In this document: positions 28,153 to 36,359 of the stretch, piece by piece
How positions within the stretch are numbered: the first letter of the stretch is position 1
Layout of the letters: the number at the start of each line of letters is the position of its first letter
NCBI RefSeq assembly: GCF_014158035.1
Contig: NZ_JACFXW010000001.1
Coordinates: forward strand, 930,001-994,000
From: Rhizobium sp. G21
GTDB lineage: Bacteria > Pseudomonadota > Alphaproteobacteria > Rhizobiales > Rhizobiaceae
Direction: 5' to 3'
DNA length: 64,000 nt
Translations under genes and position numbers: made by a program
The notes under the pieces: generated by a model
Told to the model about the DNA's origin: nothing
The model's input: only the letters and a program-made list of their open reading frames with translations
Database searches by the model: none

Positions 28153-28268
28153 GCGAAGGCTCCCACGAAATAGAGGACCACGGCCACGATCACCACCAGC
28201 GCCACGGCCTTGCCGATCAGCGCGTAGATCAACCATTTCGGCATCTGGGTGTTGGGATTGCCGGCCAT
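28149..28268 (-). CDS. 39-residue single-helix membrane miniprotein
   Basis: The reverse strand reads MAGNPNTQMPKWLIYALIGK followed by about 18 hydrophobic residues and ends FVGAFA. One membrane helix spans about residues 14-36, with a short polar N-terminus. It starts 2 bp after the upstream GFA stop and its TGA overlaps the downstream GFA ATG by 4 bp, so the gene is bracketed by coupling signals at both ends, which supports it being translated. No family recognised. It may anchor or partner the GFA proteins; that is inference. Confidence 0.7.
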   Translation of the reverse strand: MAGNPNTQMPKWLIYALIGKAVALVVIVAVVLYFVGAFA

Positions 28269-28270
28269 GA

Positions 28271-28735
28271 TCAATCCTCGGGCCATTTGTCGGTGTCGTG
28301 ATCGGGATGCTGCCAGCTTTCGATCGCCGCAAACATCGCATCGACCTCGGGATCGTCGAGCACCGGTTGCTCGAACAGGTGATCGATCCAGGGCAGCCGT
28401 TTATTGTGATTGACCTGGATCTGCGGCTCGAGCTTTTCGGGATGATCGAAAGCGCCGATGGCGAGTTCAATCCCGTCGCCATGATGATAGGTCAAGGGCG
28501 TACCGCATTTGCTGCAGAAGCCGCGCCGGACTTTCTTGGATGACCGGTAGAGCGACGGCTGGCCGCGCGTCCATTCGAGATGGGCGTGATCGGCGGTCAC
28601 CAACGGCCCGAAAAAGCCGCCGAACGCCTTCTGGCACATGCGGCAATGGCAGATCGAGGGACGGCCGAGATGGCTGGCGCGAAAACGCACCGCGCCGCAC
28701 TGGCAGCCGCCGGAGAGGATTTCGTTAGCGCTCAT
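28271..28735 (-). CDS. GFA family protein, copy 2
   Basis: A 154-residue GFA-fold protein with zinc-binding cysteines in GGCQCGAVRF, ICHCRMCQKAFG and FCSKCGTPL and the C-terminal QHPDHDTDKW shared with copy 1. Its ATG overlaps the vapC stop (ATGA) and its stop lies 2 bp before the miniprotein gene, so it sits inside a tightly packed five-gene chain beginning at vapB. Substrate is not known; a formaldehyde or glutathione-adduct role is only a family-based suggestion. Confidence 0.9.
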   Translation of the reverse strand: MSANEILSGGCQCGAVRFRASHLGRPSICHCRMCQKAFGGFFGPLVTADHAHLEWTRGQPSLYRSSKKVRRGFCSKCGTPLTYHHGDGIELAIGAFDHPEKLEPQIQVNHNKRLPWIDHLFEQPVLDDPEVDAMFAAIESWQHPDHDTDKWPED

Positions 28736-29151
28736 GCGGCGGGCCTTTCGATCCAGTTTTCGAGTTTCAGCCCGTCGAGGCGGGAGAATTCGCGGATATT
28801 GTCGGTGACGAGGGTGAGGTCGAGCGATCTGGCGTGGGCGGCGATGAGGAGATCGTTTGGGCCGATTGGCTTGCCACGACGTTCTAGATCGAGCCGCAAA
28901 AGGGCATAGGTCTCATCAACCTCGGGCTCGAGAGCGAGAATAGAAATGTCCTCGAGGAATACTGAGATGCGCGATCTCAGCGCCTGCGACGCTCTCTTAT
29001 AGATCCCGTATTTGAGTTCGCAGGCGGTTATCACGCTCAGACAGAGCGCGCTTTTTCCCTCGGCCTCGCCTCGTTGCACTGCATGTCCTTGCGGATTGCG
29101 GAGCATGTCCGAAACGATGTTTGTGTCCAGCATGAAGCGAAAGTCTGTCAT
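28732..29151 (-). CDS. vapC: PIN-domain ribonuclease toxin VapC
   Basis: A 139-residue PIN domain with the acidic residues expected for metal-dependent RNA cleavage: Asp in MLDTNIVSDML, Glu in ITACELKYGI, Asp in GPNDLLIAAHA and Asp in LVTDN. It starts 4 bp inside vapB (ATGA) and its stop overlaps the start of a GFA gene (ATGA), so translation of a toxin and a metabolic gene are coupled. Known VapCs cut tRNA or rRNA; the target here is unknown. Confidence 0.93.
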   Translation of the reverse strand: MTDFRFMLDTNIVSDMLRNPQGHAVQRGEAEGKSALCLSVITACELKYGIYKRASQALRSRISVFLEDISILALEPEVDETYALLRLDLERRGKPIGPNDLLIAAHARSLDLTLVTDNIREFSRLDGLKLENWIERPAA

Positions 29152-29390
29152 AGATCGACGTCTTCCACCGGCAAGAGCCCTTCATCAACATCTGGAAACT
29201 CTTCGTCGAGCGGCTCAAGCGATCGAAGCCATTCAAATAAATCGCGATCCTCGCGCTTCGGCTCGAGAATGATCCGGTCCCCCTCTTTGCGCATGGTCAC
29301 CTCATCCCCAGGGAAATCGAATTCCTCGGGGATTTCCACGGCCCGATGGCCGTCCTTCAGGACGATTTTCACATGCCGGATGTCGTTCAT
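29148..29390 (-). CDS. vapB: VapB-type antitoxin (AbrB/MazE-like)
   Basis: An 80-residue protein. The first half (HRAVEIPEEFDFPGDEV, RKEGDRIILEP) is an AbrB/MazE swapped-hairpin DNA-binding domain, and the second half (FEWLRSLEPLDEEFPDV) is an acidic toxin-binding tail. The ATG at 29390 is chosen over a longer frame whose extra 19 codons lack family features. It heads the vapB-vapC-GFA-miniprotein-GFA chain, so its autoregulation would set expression of the whole group. Confidence 0.88.
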   Translation of the reverse strand: MNDIRHVKIVLKDGHRAVEIPEEFDFPGDEVTMRKEGDRIILEPKREDRDLFEWLRSLEPLDEEFPDVDEGLLPVEDVDL

Positions 29391-29450
29391 GCTCGGCGCC
29401 TCCGATGGCCTTGCGGCAAGCATAGGCCAGACCGCTGAAAACTCCAATTG

Positions 29451-30887
29451 CTACCGCTTGATCTCCCATGTCGTGACGCGCTCGCCGGTCGCCGGATCCT
29501 TGCCGTCCTTCAACTGGATGCCCTTGACGAGCAGGTCGTCGCGGATCTTGTCGGCTTCGGCAAAATTCTTGGCTTTCAGGAGCTCAAGACGCATCTGGAC
29601 GATAGCCTCGACGCCGTCGGCCAGATGCTGGTCGATCGCAACCTTCTTGGGCAGGACGCCCAGAAGTTCTGCGCTCGCGGCGAATTCCGGAGAATTGCTC
29701 GACGCCAGGGCATGAAGCGCTTGAACTGCAGCGACCGTGTTCATGTCGTCCGCCAGCGCCGACAAGACCGAAGCATTGACAGGTCCGACCGGCTCGCCGC
29801 CCATGGGCCACTTTGCCAGCAGACGCTCCGCCTCTTCCAGGCGCTTGACGCTGAAATCGATCGGTTCGCGATAATGCGTCATCAGCATAGCCAGACGCAG
29901 CACCTCGCCCGGCCATTTTCGGCCGCCGAAATTCTCCGTCGTCATCAGCTCGTTGATGGTGAAGAAGTTACCCTCGGACTTGGACATCTTCTTGCCCTCG
30001 ACCTGAAGGAAGCCGTTATGCATCCAGACATTGGCCATGGCGTGCGTGCCATGCGCGCAGCGCGACTGGGCGATCTCGTTTTCATGATGCGGGAAGATGA
30101 GATCGAGGCCGCCGCCATGGATGTCGAAGACATCGCCGAGATAGCGGCCGGACATGGCTGAGCATTCGATATGCCAGCCGGGCCGGCCGTAGATGTCGAC
30201 GCCTGCGCCATCCATGCTGAAGCGGGCCGGCCAGCCGGGCTGATCGGCGTCGGAGTGCTTCCACAGCACGAAATCGGCGGGATTGCGCTTATGGGCTTCG
30301 ACCGCTACACGCGCGCCGGCCTGCTGGTCCTCGAGCTTGCGCTTGGAGAGCTGGCCGTAATCGGCCATGGAGCCGGTGGAAAACAGCACTTCGCGGCCCT
30401 CCGCGCCATCGGCGACATAGGCATGGCCGCGGTCGAGAAGCTTCTGGATGATGTCGATCATCTGGGTGATGTTGTCGGTGGCGCGCGGCTCGACGTCGGG
30501 CGGCAGGCAACCGAGCGCCTTCACATCCTCATGAAACTGTGTTTCGGTCTTCTCCGTCACCAGCCGGATGGCGGCGTTGAGCTCCATGCCGGGATAATCG
30601 CGCAGCGCCCGCGCATTGATCTTGTCGTCGACATCGGTGATGTTGCGGACATAGGTGACCTTCGTCTCGCCCTTGCCGCCATCCCAGACGCCCTTATCGG
30701 CCAGATGTTTCAGCAGCCGATAGAGCACGTCGAAGACGATGACCGGGCGGGCATTGCCGATATGGGCGAAGTCATAGACGGTCGGACCGCAGACATACAT
30801 CCGCACATGGCTGGGGTCGATGGGCTGAAACGGCGCCTTTTCGCGCGTCAGCGTGTTGTAGAGCCTGAGTTCCGGCGTGTCGGCCAT
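29451..30887 (-). CDS. cysS: cysteinyl-tRNA synthetase
   Basis: Class I aminoacyl-tRNA synthetase, 478 residues from the ATG at 30887 ([11 protein letters not shown]). The zinc cysteine lies in YVCGPTVYD, the HIGH motif is AHIGNARP, the second zinc region is WHIECSAMS, and KMSKSEGNF is the KMSKS loop. A second ATG four codons upstream (30899) is possible. It has a 322 bp upstream gap and is probably transcribed alone. Its stop lies 60 bp upstream of the vapB start on the same strand. Confidence 0.96.
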   Translation of the reverse strand: MADTPELRLYNTLTREKAPFQPIDPSHVRMYVCGPTVYDFAHIGNARPVIVFDVLYRLLKHLADKGVWDGGKGETKVTYVRNITDVDDKINARALRDYPGMELNAAIRLVTEKTETQFHEDVKALGCLPPDVEPRATDNITQMIDIIQKLLDRGHAYVADGAEGREVLFSTGSMADYGQLSKRKLEDQQAGARVAVEAHKRNPADFVLWKHSDADQPGWPARFSMDGAGVDIYGRPGWHIECSAMSGRYLGDVFDIHGGGLDLIFPHHENEIAQSRCAHGTHAMANVWMHNGFLQVEGKKMSKSEGNFFTINELMTTENFGGRKWPGEVLRLAMLMTHYREPIDFSVKRLEEAERLLAKWPMGGEPVGPVNASVLSALADDMNTVAAVQALHALASSNSPEFAASAELLGVLPKKVAIDQHLADGVEAIVQMRLELLKAKNFAEADKIRDDLLVKGIQLKDGKDPATGERVTTWEIKR

Positions 30888-31209
30888 GCGTGTCCCCATA
30901 GACTGTTTGCCCGGCTGGCCGGGGCGTTTTGCTCTTGGGGTGTCAGGAGACGAAAACGGCCGGGCCAGCGCTTGCGCTAGCGAATAATGATCCGGCAGAT
31001 GATGCAGTTCATCGTTTTCATGGGGGCTATATCGCGCAGTCAAGCGATGCGGTCAAGGTCGGCGCAATTTTTCCGATGCATACATTTTGAAGAAATATGG
31101 TACTTTGGCATGGGAAATGTTCGCGGGGAGGAAAACCGCCATGCTTTTGTCCCAATCGACACGGCATAAGCAAGACACGAAACATTTCCCAAATGGGATG
31201 AGGAACACC
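30888..31209. other. intergenic region upstream of cysS containing an imperfect inverted repeat
   Basis: About 320 bp, AT-richer than the flanks. GGGAAATGTT at 31112-31121 and AACATTTCCC at 31181-31190 are exact reverse complements, and the match extends to about 13 bp with one extra base. They flank GGGGAGG and an ATG at 31141 that is in frame with the small gene downstream. The region must hold the cysS promoter; no clear -10/-35 was fixed. Confidence 0.6.
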
Positions 31210-31368
31210 ATGCAACGCATTGAAACTGGTAAACAAAATATTAACGACCTTCTGACCAAATATGGTCCTGTCGGCCCGCGTCACCTGCTCGCTGCCGCGC
31301 TGATGATGCAGCGCCCGCGCGAGGAGGAAAAGACCGACGCAGCCAAGAAGGATGTGCGGGCGGCTTGA
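31210..31368 (+). CDS. small hypothetical protein (52 residues)
   Basis: A short frame beginning MQRIETGKQNINDLLTKYGP and ending in a charged tail rich in Glu, Lys and Ala. A GAGG-like ribosome binding site lies 5-6 bp before the ATG at 31210; ATGs at 31198 and 31141 are also in frame, the latter behind GGGGAGG. No family recognised. The GPVGPRHLLAAALMMQ segment looks helical. Coding status is uncertain and rests on codon bias and the ribosome binding site. Confidence 0.45.
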   Translation: MQRIETGKQNINDLLTKYGPVGPRHLLAAALMMQRPREEEKTDAAKKDVRAA

Positions 31369-31421
31369 TACGTCGCCTTGCATTCTCTGCGAACTGAGCC
31401 TGCGGCGATGAGACCTCAGTC

Positions 31422-31723
31422 TCACGCCTCCTCCGGATCGATTTCCGGAGGCTTTGCTCCATGAGTGACGGTCACCACGAAGATCCCGTAATCGGCGGGA
31501 ATATAAACGATGAGATAGCGCTTCACGATCAGCAGTCGCGCGTGCTCATCGAGTGACGGGCGCAGCGCGCCGATTTTCGGGAACTTCGTTGCGCGCACAA
31601 GGGCCAGTCGGATCGCTTCGAGCAACCGTCCGCCGCCGCCCCATTATGGGCCGCAATGTAAGCCCAGATGTTTTCCAGGTCGCGAATGGCTTTTGGTGAG
31701 AGGCGATATTCACGCCTGCCCAT
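31422..31723 (-). CDS. parE: type II toxin, RelE/ParE family (frameshifted)
   Basis: The N-terminal half, MGRREYRLSPKAIRDLENIW, is typical of ParE, and the C-terminal half (LLIVKRYLIVYIPADYG, IFVVTVTHG) lies in another frame. A missing C in a GACCGG context near 31628-31632 would give ADRLLEAIRLALV and a continuous 100-residue toxin. The start overlaps the parD end by 14 bp. If the shift is real, the toxin is inactive; given the window's error pattern, it is more likely intact in the organism. Confidence 0.8.
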
Positions 31724-31985
31724 CGCGAGCCGCTTTCATGCGCGAAACAAGATCTCTAATATCGACTGAGACCGGTTCGCCGCTGGCAAGCCCTTCCCGG
31801 TAGTGATGCACCAAATCTTCGTCATCGATCAACCGGCCTGCATCGAGATCGGCCCAATTTCGAAGAACATCCATCACAACTTCTTCCCGCGACGCATAGC
31901 CGCCTTCGCGCACGGCCAGATCCAGCCGCTCGACATCCTCGGGCGTCAGTGAAAGCGTAATGGTGGTGCGCGCGTGTTCGTTCAT
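31710..31985 (-). CDS. parD: type II antitoxin, ParD family
   Basis: A 91-residue protein with a ribbon-helix-helix N-terminus (TTITLSLTPEDVERLDLAVR, then GGYASREEVV) and an acidic tail with DIRDLVSRMKAARDG. It matches the CopG/ParD fold and precedes a ParE-type toxin gene with a 14 bp overlap. It is unlike the ParD at 10555, so these are independent modules, not a local duplication. Self-repression at its promoter is expected from the family. Confidence 0.88.
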   Translation of the reverse strand: MNEHARTTITLSLTPEDVERLDLAVREGGYASREEVVMDVLRNWADLDAGRLIDDEDLVHHYREGLASGEPVSVDIRDLVSRMKAARDGQA

Positions 31986-32026
31986 GGGCTCAATCTACCA
32001 CTCGGGCCCGAAGGCGACAACCGCGC

Positions 32027-32812
32027 TCAGAACAGGCTCATCTGGCCACCCCCGCCGCCATCCGCCTTGGGTTTGGCGGCTTTCGACTTGGGCTTTTCCG
32101 CGACGAGAGAGGGATCGACGGGCGCTTGCACCTCGGGACCGACATTGGCGACCTTGTTGACCAGATCGGAGACCGGGATCGCCTCGAACAGATCCTCGGG
32201 CGGCGAGCGCAGGAGCTCAGTGACATGGCGCGGCTCCTGGGTCTTGCAATCGAGCCAGCGGTCGAAATCCTCGGGCGCGATCACCACCGGCATGCGATCA
32301 TGGATCGGCGCGAAGGCGGGATTGGAGGCGGCCGTCAGGATCGCGCCGGTGTCGACCTCGGAGCCGTCGGCCGAGGCCCAGGTCTCCATCAGCCCGGCGA
32401 AAGCGACGATGCGGCCATGGCGCGGCCGCACCCAATAGGCCTGGCTCTTCTCGCCGCTCTCCTTGGGCGGGCGGCGCCATTCGTAGAAGCCGGAGGCGGG
32501 AATCAGAATACGGCGATGGCGCATGGCGGCGCGGAAAGAGGCCTTTTCCGCCGCCGTCTCGGCGCGGGCATTGACGAGCAGCGGAAAGTCGCGCGGATCC
32601 TTGACCCATCCCGGCGTCAGCCCCCAACGGATCAGGAGCGCGCGTCGTTGCGGCAGGTTGGAGCCGGGCGCGCCCTGCTCGCCGGCGATGACCGCGAGGA
32701 TCGGCTGGGTCGGCGCGATATTGTAGCGCGCCGGGAATTCCTCCAGCTCCAGCAGCGCCAGGAATTCGCGCACCTCTTCGGGCGTCGCCGTCAGTGAAAA
32801 TCGTCCGCACAT
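32027..32812 (-). CDS. SOS response-associated peptidase (SRAP, YedK/HMCES)
   Basis: A 261-residue SRAP protein that forms a stable thiazolidine crosslink with abasic sites in single-stranded DNA. The catalytic Cys2 in MCGRF (exposed after Met removal), YNIAPTQ (30-36), NARAET (81-86), Glu111 in GFYEW and His in HDRMPVV are all present. It is divergent from the Nudix gene over 67 bp. A Lys/Pro-rich C-terminal tail of about 30 residues is longer than usual. Confidence 0.95.
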   Translation of the reverse strand: MCGRFSLTATPEEVREFLALLELEEFPARYNIAPTQPILAVIAGEQGAPGSNLPQRRALLIRWGLTPGWVKDPRDFPLLVNARAETAAEKASFRAAMRHRRILIPASGFYEWRRPPKESGEKSQAYWVRPRHGRIVAFAGLMETWASADGSEVDTGAILTAASNPAFAPIHDRMPVVIAPEDFDRWLDCKTQEPRHVTELLRSPPEDLFEAIPVSDLVNKVANVGPEVQAPVDPSLVAEKPKSKAAKPKADGGGGGQMSLF

Positions 32813-32879
32813 GGGAAATCATTTGGCATCGCGCCTTCACCGCGTCAATGTCGCGCCGACCGATAAACCAGGCCCGAAG

Positions 32880-33287
32880 ATGAACACAGAACTCGCCTCC
32901 TCCGCCATCCTGATCCGCAATGGCCGCGTGCTGCTGATCCGCCGCAAGAATCCGCCCTCGCTCGACATGTTCGCCTTTCCCGGCGGGCGCGCCGAGCCGG
33001 GCGAATCGCCGGATCAGACAGCGCTCAGGGAATTCGAGGAGGAGACGGGCATCGCCGCGCGCGATCCCACGCTGTTTGCCACCTACGACCTTCATTCGGA
33101 GAATCCCGGCCGGCATTTTCATCTGAGCGTATTTCTCGTCCAGGCCGATGCGGAAGCCATAGCCGAAGCGCGTGACGACGCAGCCGACGCCGGCTGGTTC
33201 ACCCCCGACGAAATCAAGGCTATGAACTGCCCCGCCTCCGTCCTCGACTGCGTCGACAGGTTGGAACAGGGCTTTGAGCTCGGGTGA
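32880..33287 (+). CDS. Nudix hydrolase
   Basis: A 135-residue Nudix protein. The Nudix box is complete, GGRAEPGESPDQTALREFEE then ETGI, giving the metal-binding glutamates. Nudix enzymes hydrolyse nucleoside diphosphates linked to a second group; the substrate here is not determinable. The ATG at 32880 (MNTELASSAILI) is chosen; the 23-codon extension upstream overlaps the divergent SRAP promoter. Facing SRAP across a short gap, both may deal with damaged nucleotides, which is only suggestive. Confidence 0.92.
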   Translation: MNTELASSAILIRNGRVLLIRRKNPPSLDMFAFPGGRAEPGESPDQTALREFEEETGIAARDPTLFATYDLHSENPGRHFHLSVFLVQADAEAIAEARDDAADAGWFTPDEIKAMNCPASVLDCVDRLEQGFELG

Positions 33288-33322
33288 TTTGCGAGCCGGC
33301 GGCTCTTTTGCTAGGAAAGGCC

Positions 33323-33736
33323 ATGTCGATTTTTCGCTTTATCCTCATCTGCGCGCTCGCCGTTGCGCCGTCGGTCGCCTGGTCCGCCGGAGAGACGGAT
33401 CAGGCCGCCACGCCCCCGCAGCCCGTCGAAAAGCCCGCGCCCTATGACGTCAAGTTGCAGCGTTTCGCGGAAATCCTTGGGTCTGTGCATTATCTGCGCA
33501 ATCTCTGCGCCGAGCATGATCCTTCCTGGCGCCAGGCGATGGCTGCGCTGCTCGACGATGAAACCAAGGGCGAGCCGAAACGGGCGGCGCAATTGACGGC
33601 GGCCTTCAATCGCGGCTACCGTTCCTTTGCCGCCACCTATGCCAGATGCACGCCGCAAGCGGTGGAGGCCGAAAGCCGCTACCGTGCCGAAGGGGCAACA
33701 CTCGCAGCAGAAATTACCGCCCGCTTCGGAAATTAA
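33323..33736 (+). CDS. TIGR02301 family exported protein
   Basis: A 137-residue protein with a signal peptide (MSIFRFILICALAVAPSVAW, cleavage near Ala-Gly 22-23) followed by a domain with two cysteines (LRNLCAEHDPSWRQAM, ATYARCTPQAVEAE) that likely pair in the periplasm. The pattern YLRNLC-W-M-R and the C-terminal RYRAEG match a conserved family of Hyphomicrobiales annotated TIGR02301, function unknown. It begins 36 bp after the Nudix stop and is probably co-transcribed. Confidence 0.85.
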   Translation: MSIFRFILICALAVAPSVAWSAGETDQAATPPQPVEKPAPYDVKLQRFAEILGSVHYLRNLCAEHDPSWRQAMAALLDDETKGEPKRAAQLTAAFNRGYRSFAATYARCTPQAVEAESRYRAEGATLAAEITARFGN

Positions 33737-33833
33737 GCATAGTTAACCTCTTTTCATTGCGTCCGATGCCGTTTTGGGAAAACCTTGCTATGAGTTTTAA
33801 CGGATCGGTAATGACGACCGCCGTCAGGGAAGT

Positions 33834-34097
33834 ATGAGTATGGAAGCCACCGCCAAAGACCTCGACGACATGATCGTCCATGAAAAGATGCAGGCCGCCT
33901 GGGAAAGCCAGGGGGAAGCATGGGCCGAGGGCCGCGCGGACGGTATCGAGCCGGAGATCATCGCGGAGGCGGCGATCGCATTCGCCATGCAGGAGACGAT
34001 CAGGCTGCATGGCGAAGAAGGCGCCGAAGCCTTGCTCGAATCACTGAAGGAGCGCATCGCTTCGGGAGAGTTTTCGCCGAACCGCACGATTCAGTAA
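33834..34097 (+). CDS. hypothetical protein (87 residues)
   Basis: An acidic, helical, cytosolic protein (MSMEATAKDLDDMIVHEKM, then RADGIEPEIIAEAAIAFAMQ and EEGAEALLESLKERIASGEF). An AGGGAAGT ribosome binding site precedes the ATG at 33834. The family is not recognised; the composition suggests a small conserved alphaproteobacterial protein. It lies 10 bp upstream of the next gene, so the two are probably one operon. Confidence 0.75.
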   Translation: MSMEATAKDLDDMIVHEKMQAAWESQGEAWAEGRADGIEPEIIAEAAIAFAMQETIRLHGEEGAEALLESLKERIASGEFSPNRTIQ

Positions 34098-34107
34098 GGA
34101 TGTCGCG

Positions 34108-34842
34108 ATGCCTGAGCCGGGATTGCTTCCACTGCTCCGCTATACCGCCGTCGTTCTTTTGGGTTGCGCCGCCTTTGCGGCCTCGACATCGGCGCCCGTC
34201 TCCGCGCTGACCGCCCGCCCGGATCAGCTGGCGCTGCAGGATCAGCCGTCGACGGACGCGCCGGCGGAAAGCGCCGGCGATACGATCAAGCCCGGCCTAC
34301 CGATGCCCGACGGCCTGATCGACAAGAACGCCGTGCGCCCGCAGGCCGCCGACGACAAGGACGACGTTTCCCCGCCGGTCGAAATGATTCTGGACGCCAA
34401 GCTGCTGCCTCAGCAAGTGCAGCGCATGCGGGTGGCGCTGGTGGAAGCCGCCGCCAGCGGCGACATCGAACGATTGCGGCCGCTTCTGACGCTTGGAGAA
34501 GAAGGCACGCAGGTCGCCGTCGGCGACAGCCCGGAGGATCCGATCGTGGCGCTCAAGAGCGTATCAGGCGATCCTGACGGACGAGAAATCCTGGCGATCA
34601 TTCTCGACATACTCTCGACGGGCGCGGCGCTGGTCGACAAGGGCACGCCGGATGCGCAGTATGTCTGGCCCTATTTCGCCGAAAAATCGCTCGACAAACT
34701 GTCGCCGCCGGAACAGGTCGAATTGTACCGGATCGTGACCGCGTCGGATGTGGCCGACATGAAGGAATTCGGCGGCTATAATTTCTACCGCATCGGCATC
34801 ACGCCCGAAGGCAAATGGAAGTTCTTCGTGGCGGGCGACTGA
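34108..34842 (+). CDS. exported hypothetical protein
   Basis: A 244-residue protein with a signal sequence (LLRYTAVVLLGCAAFAASTS), a disordered Asp/Pro-rich stretch to about residue 90, and a globular C-terminal domain (QQVQRMRVALVEAAASGDIE, FYRIGITPEGKWKFFVAGD). It resembles conserved hypothetical exported proteins of Hyphomicrobiales, but I cannot assign a function. It is 10 bp downstream of the 87-residue gene and 71 bp upstream of ygfZ, all on the plus strand. Confidence 0.78.
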   Translation: MPEPGLLPLLRYTAVVLLGCAAFAASTSAPVSALTARPDQLALQDQPSTDAPAESAGDTIKPGLPMPDGLIDKNAVRPQAADDKDDVSPPVEMILDAKLLPQQVQRMRVALVEAAASGDIERLRPLLTLGEEGTQVAVGDSPEDPIVALKSVSGDPDGREILAIILDILSTGAALVDKGTPDAQYVWPYFAEKSLDKLSPPEQVELYRIVTASDVADMKEFGGYNFYRIGITPEGKWKFFVAGD

Positions 34843-34913
34843 GCGCGTCTCAGGATCTTGCCTCCGACCACGCTTGCGACTACCTCAGCGTGATCAGAAG
34901 GGACTCATCCGCC

Positions 34914-35753
34914 ATGCCAGCCGTTTCATTGCCCGATCGCGCCTTCATCTCGGTCACCGGCGACGACGCCGAAGATTTCCTGCAGAGCATCGTCACCACG
35001 GATATCAAGGCTTTGCCCGAGGGCGAATGCCGGCCGGGAGCGCTGTTGACCCCGCAGGGCAAGATCCTGTTCGATTTCCTGATCAGCCGCACAGAGCACG
35101 GCTTGCTGCTCGAAACATCCGCCGAACAAGCTGATCCTTTCGCCAAGCGGCTGATCCTCTACAGGCTGCGCGCCAAGGCGCAATTCACGCGCCTGCCGGA
35201 AAGCCATGCGCTGATCTCGTGGGATCCGGCGGGCGACGGCGCGAAAGATCATCGCTTCGCCAAAGCCGGGCTCATATTGACGCGCCGTCCCGACGACGCG
35301 CCTGCCGCGGATGCGACGGACGGCTATCACGCCCTTCGGCTGTCGCTCGGCGTCACCGGCGGCGCAGAAGACAGAGGGGTCGGCGACTATTTCCCGCATG
35401 ACCTGATGCTGGACAAGAACGACGGCCTGTCCTTCAAGAAGGGATGCTATGTCGGCCAGGAGGTGGTGTCGCGCATGCAGCATCGGTCGACGGCGCGACG
35501 GCGCGTGGTGATCGTGACGGGGCGGTCGTCGCTCGGCGAAACCGGCGCGTCTTTGACGATCGGCGAGCGCGATGTCGGAACGCTGATCGCCGTCTCCGGC
35601 GCGCAGGGGCTCGCGGTGGCTCGGATCGACAAAGTCGGCGCAGCCCTGGCGGCGCAGCAGCAGCCGACAGTGGGCGGACAGGCAGTCGCCGTGTCCCTGC
35701 CTGACTGGAGCGGACTGGACTGGCCCGCCGAGGCCGAAGACGCCCAATCATGA
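34914..35753 (+). CDS. ygfZ: folate-binding protein YgfZ (GcvT-like)
   Basis: A 279-residue GcvT-fold protein. The hallmark KGCYVGQEVVSRMQHR (Lys-Gly-Cys-Tyr-x-Gly-Gln-Glu) is intact; the cysteine and folate pocket serve iron-sulfur cluster enzyme maintenance. The ATG at 34914 (MPAVSLPDRAF) is chosen over a 33-codon upstream extension. Its TGA overlaps the ATG of the HD-domain gene (ATGA), implying coupled translation of the next two genes. Confidence 0.93.
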   Translation: MPAVSLPDRAFISVTGDDAEDFLQSIVTTDIKALPEGECRPGALLTPQGKILFDFLISRTEHGLLLETSAEQADPFAKRLILYRLRAKAQFTRLPESHALISWDPAGDGAKDHRFAKAGLILTRRPDDAPAADATDGYHALRLSLGVTGGAEDRGVGDYFPHDLMLDKNDGLSFKKGCYVGQEVVSRMQHRSTARRRVVIVTGRSSLGETGASLTIGERDVGTLIAVSGAQGLAVARIDKVGAALAAQQQPTVGGQAVAVSLPDWSGLDWPAEAEDAQS

Positions 35754-36359
35754 TCGAGGCGCCTTCTCCTTCGCAACGCGCCTGGCAGCGGATGCTGTCG
35801 GGCCGCAGGCTCGACCTGCTCGACCCCTCGCCGCTCGACGTCGAAATCGTCGACATCGCCCATGGCCTGGCGCGCGTCGCCCGCTGGAACGGCCAGACGC
35901 ATGGCGACCACGCCTTTTCCGTAGCGCAGCACAGCCTCATGGTGGAGGTCATCTACCGGCATGCGCATCCCGACGCCAAGCCAGCCGAACTGCTGATGGT
36001 TCTGCTGCACGATGCGCCGGAATATGTGATCGGCGACATGATTTCCCCTTCAAAGCCGTGGTGGGGGCGGCTACAAGTCGGTGGAAAAGCGGCTGGAAGC
36101 GGCGATTCACATTCGTTTCGGCCTGCCTCCGCATCCCTCCGCCACGTTGAAAGCCGAGATCAAGAAAGCGGACAAAGTATCGGCCTATTTCGAGGCCACG
36201 CAACTCGCTGGCTTCACGGCGGCGGAGGCGCGAAAATTCTTCGGCCAGCCCCGCGGCCTCACCGCCGACATGCTGCCGATCGACCCCCTGCCCGCCTTCG
36301 AGGCGCAAGCCGCCTTCATCGCGCGCTTCGCCGAAATCGATTCGTCGAGGAACGGATAA
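35750..36359 (+). CDS. HD-domain phosphohydrolase, 5'-nucleotidase YfbR-like (two frameshifts)
   Basis: The metal-binding HD signature is clear: DIAHGLARVARWNGQTHGDH, VAQHSLMV, LLMVLLHDAPEYVIGD. After MISP the frame breaks near 36048-36053 (a C lost from CCCCC) and again near 36063-36069 (a G lost from a G run); restoring both reads FKAVVGGGYKSVEKRLEAAI and continues to the TAA at 36357-36359, about 203 residues. YfbR-like enzymes dephosphorylate deoxynucleoside monophosphates. Both ends overlap neighbouring genes: ATGA with ygfZ and TAATG with the phosphatase gene. Confidence 0.82.
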
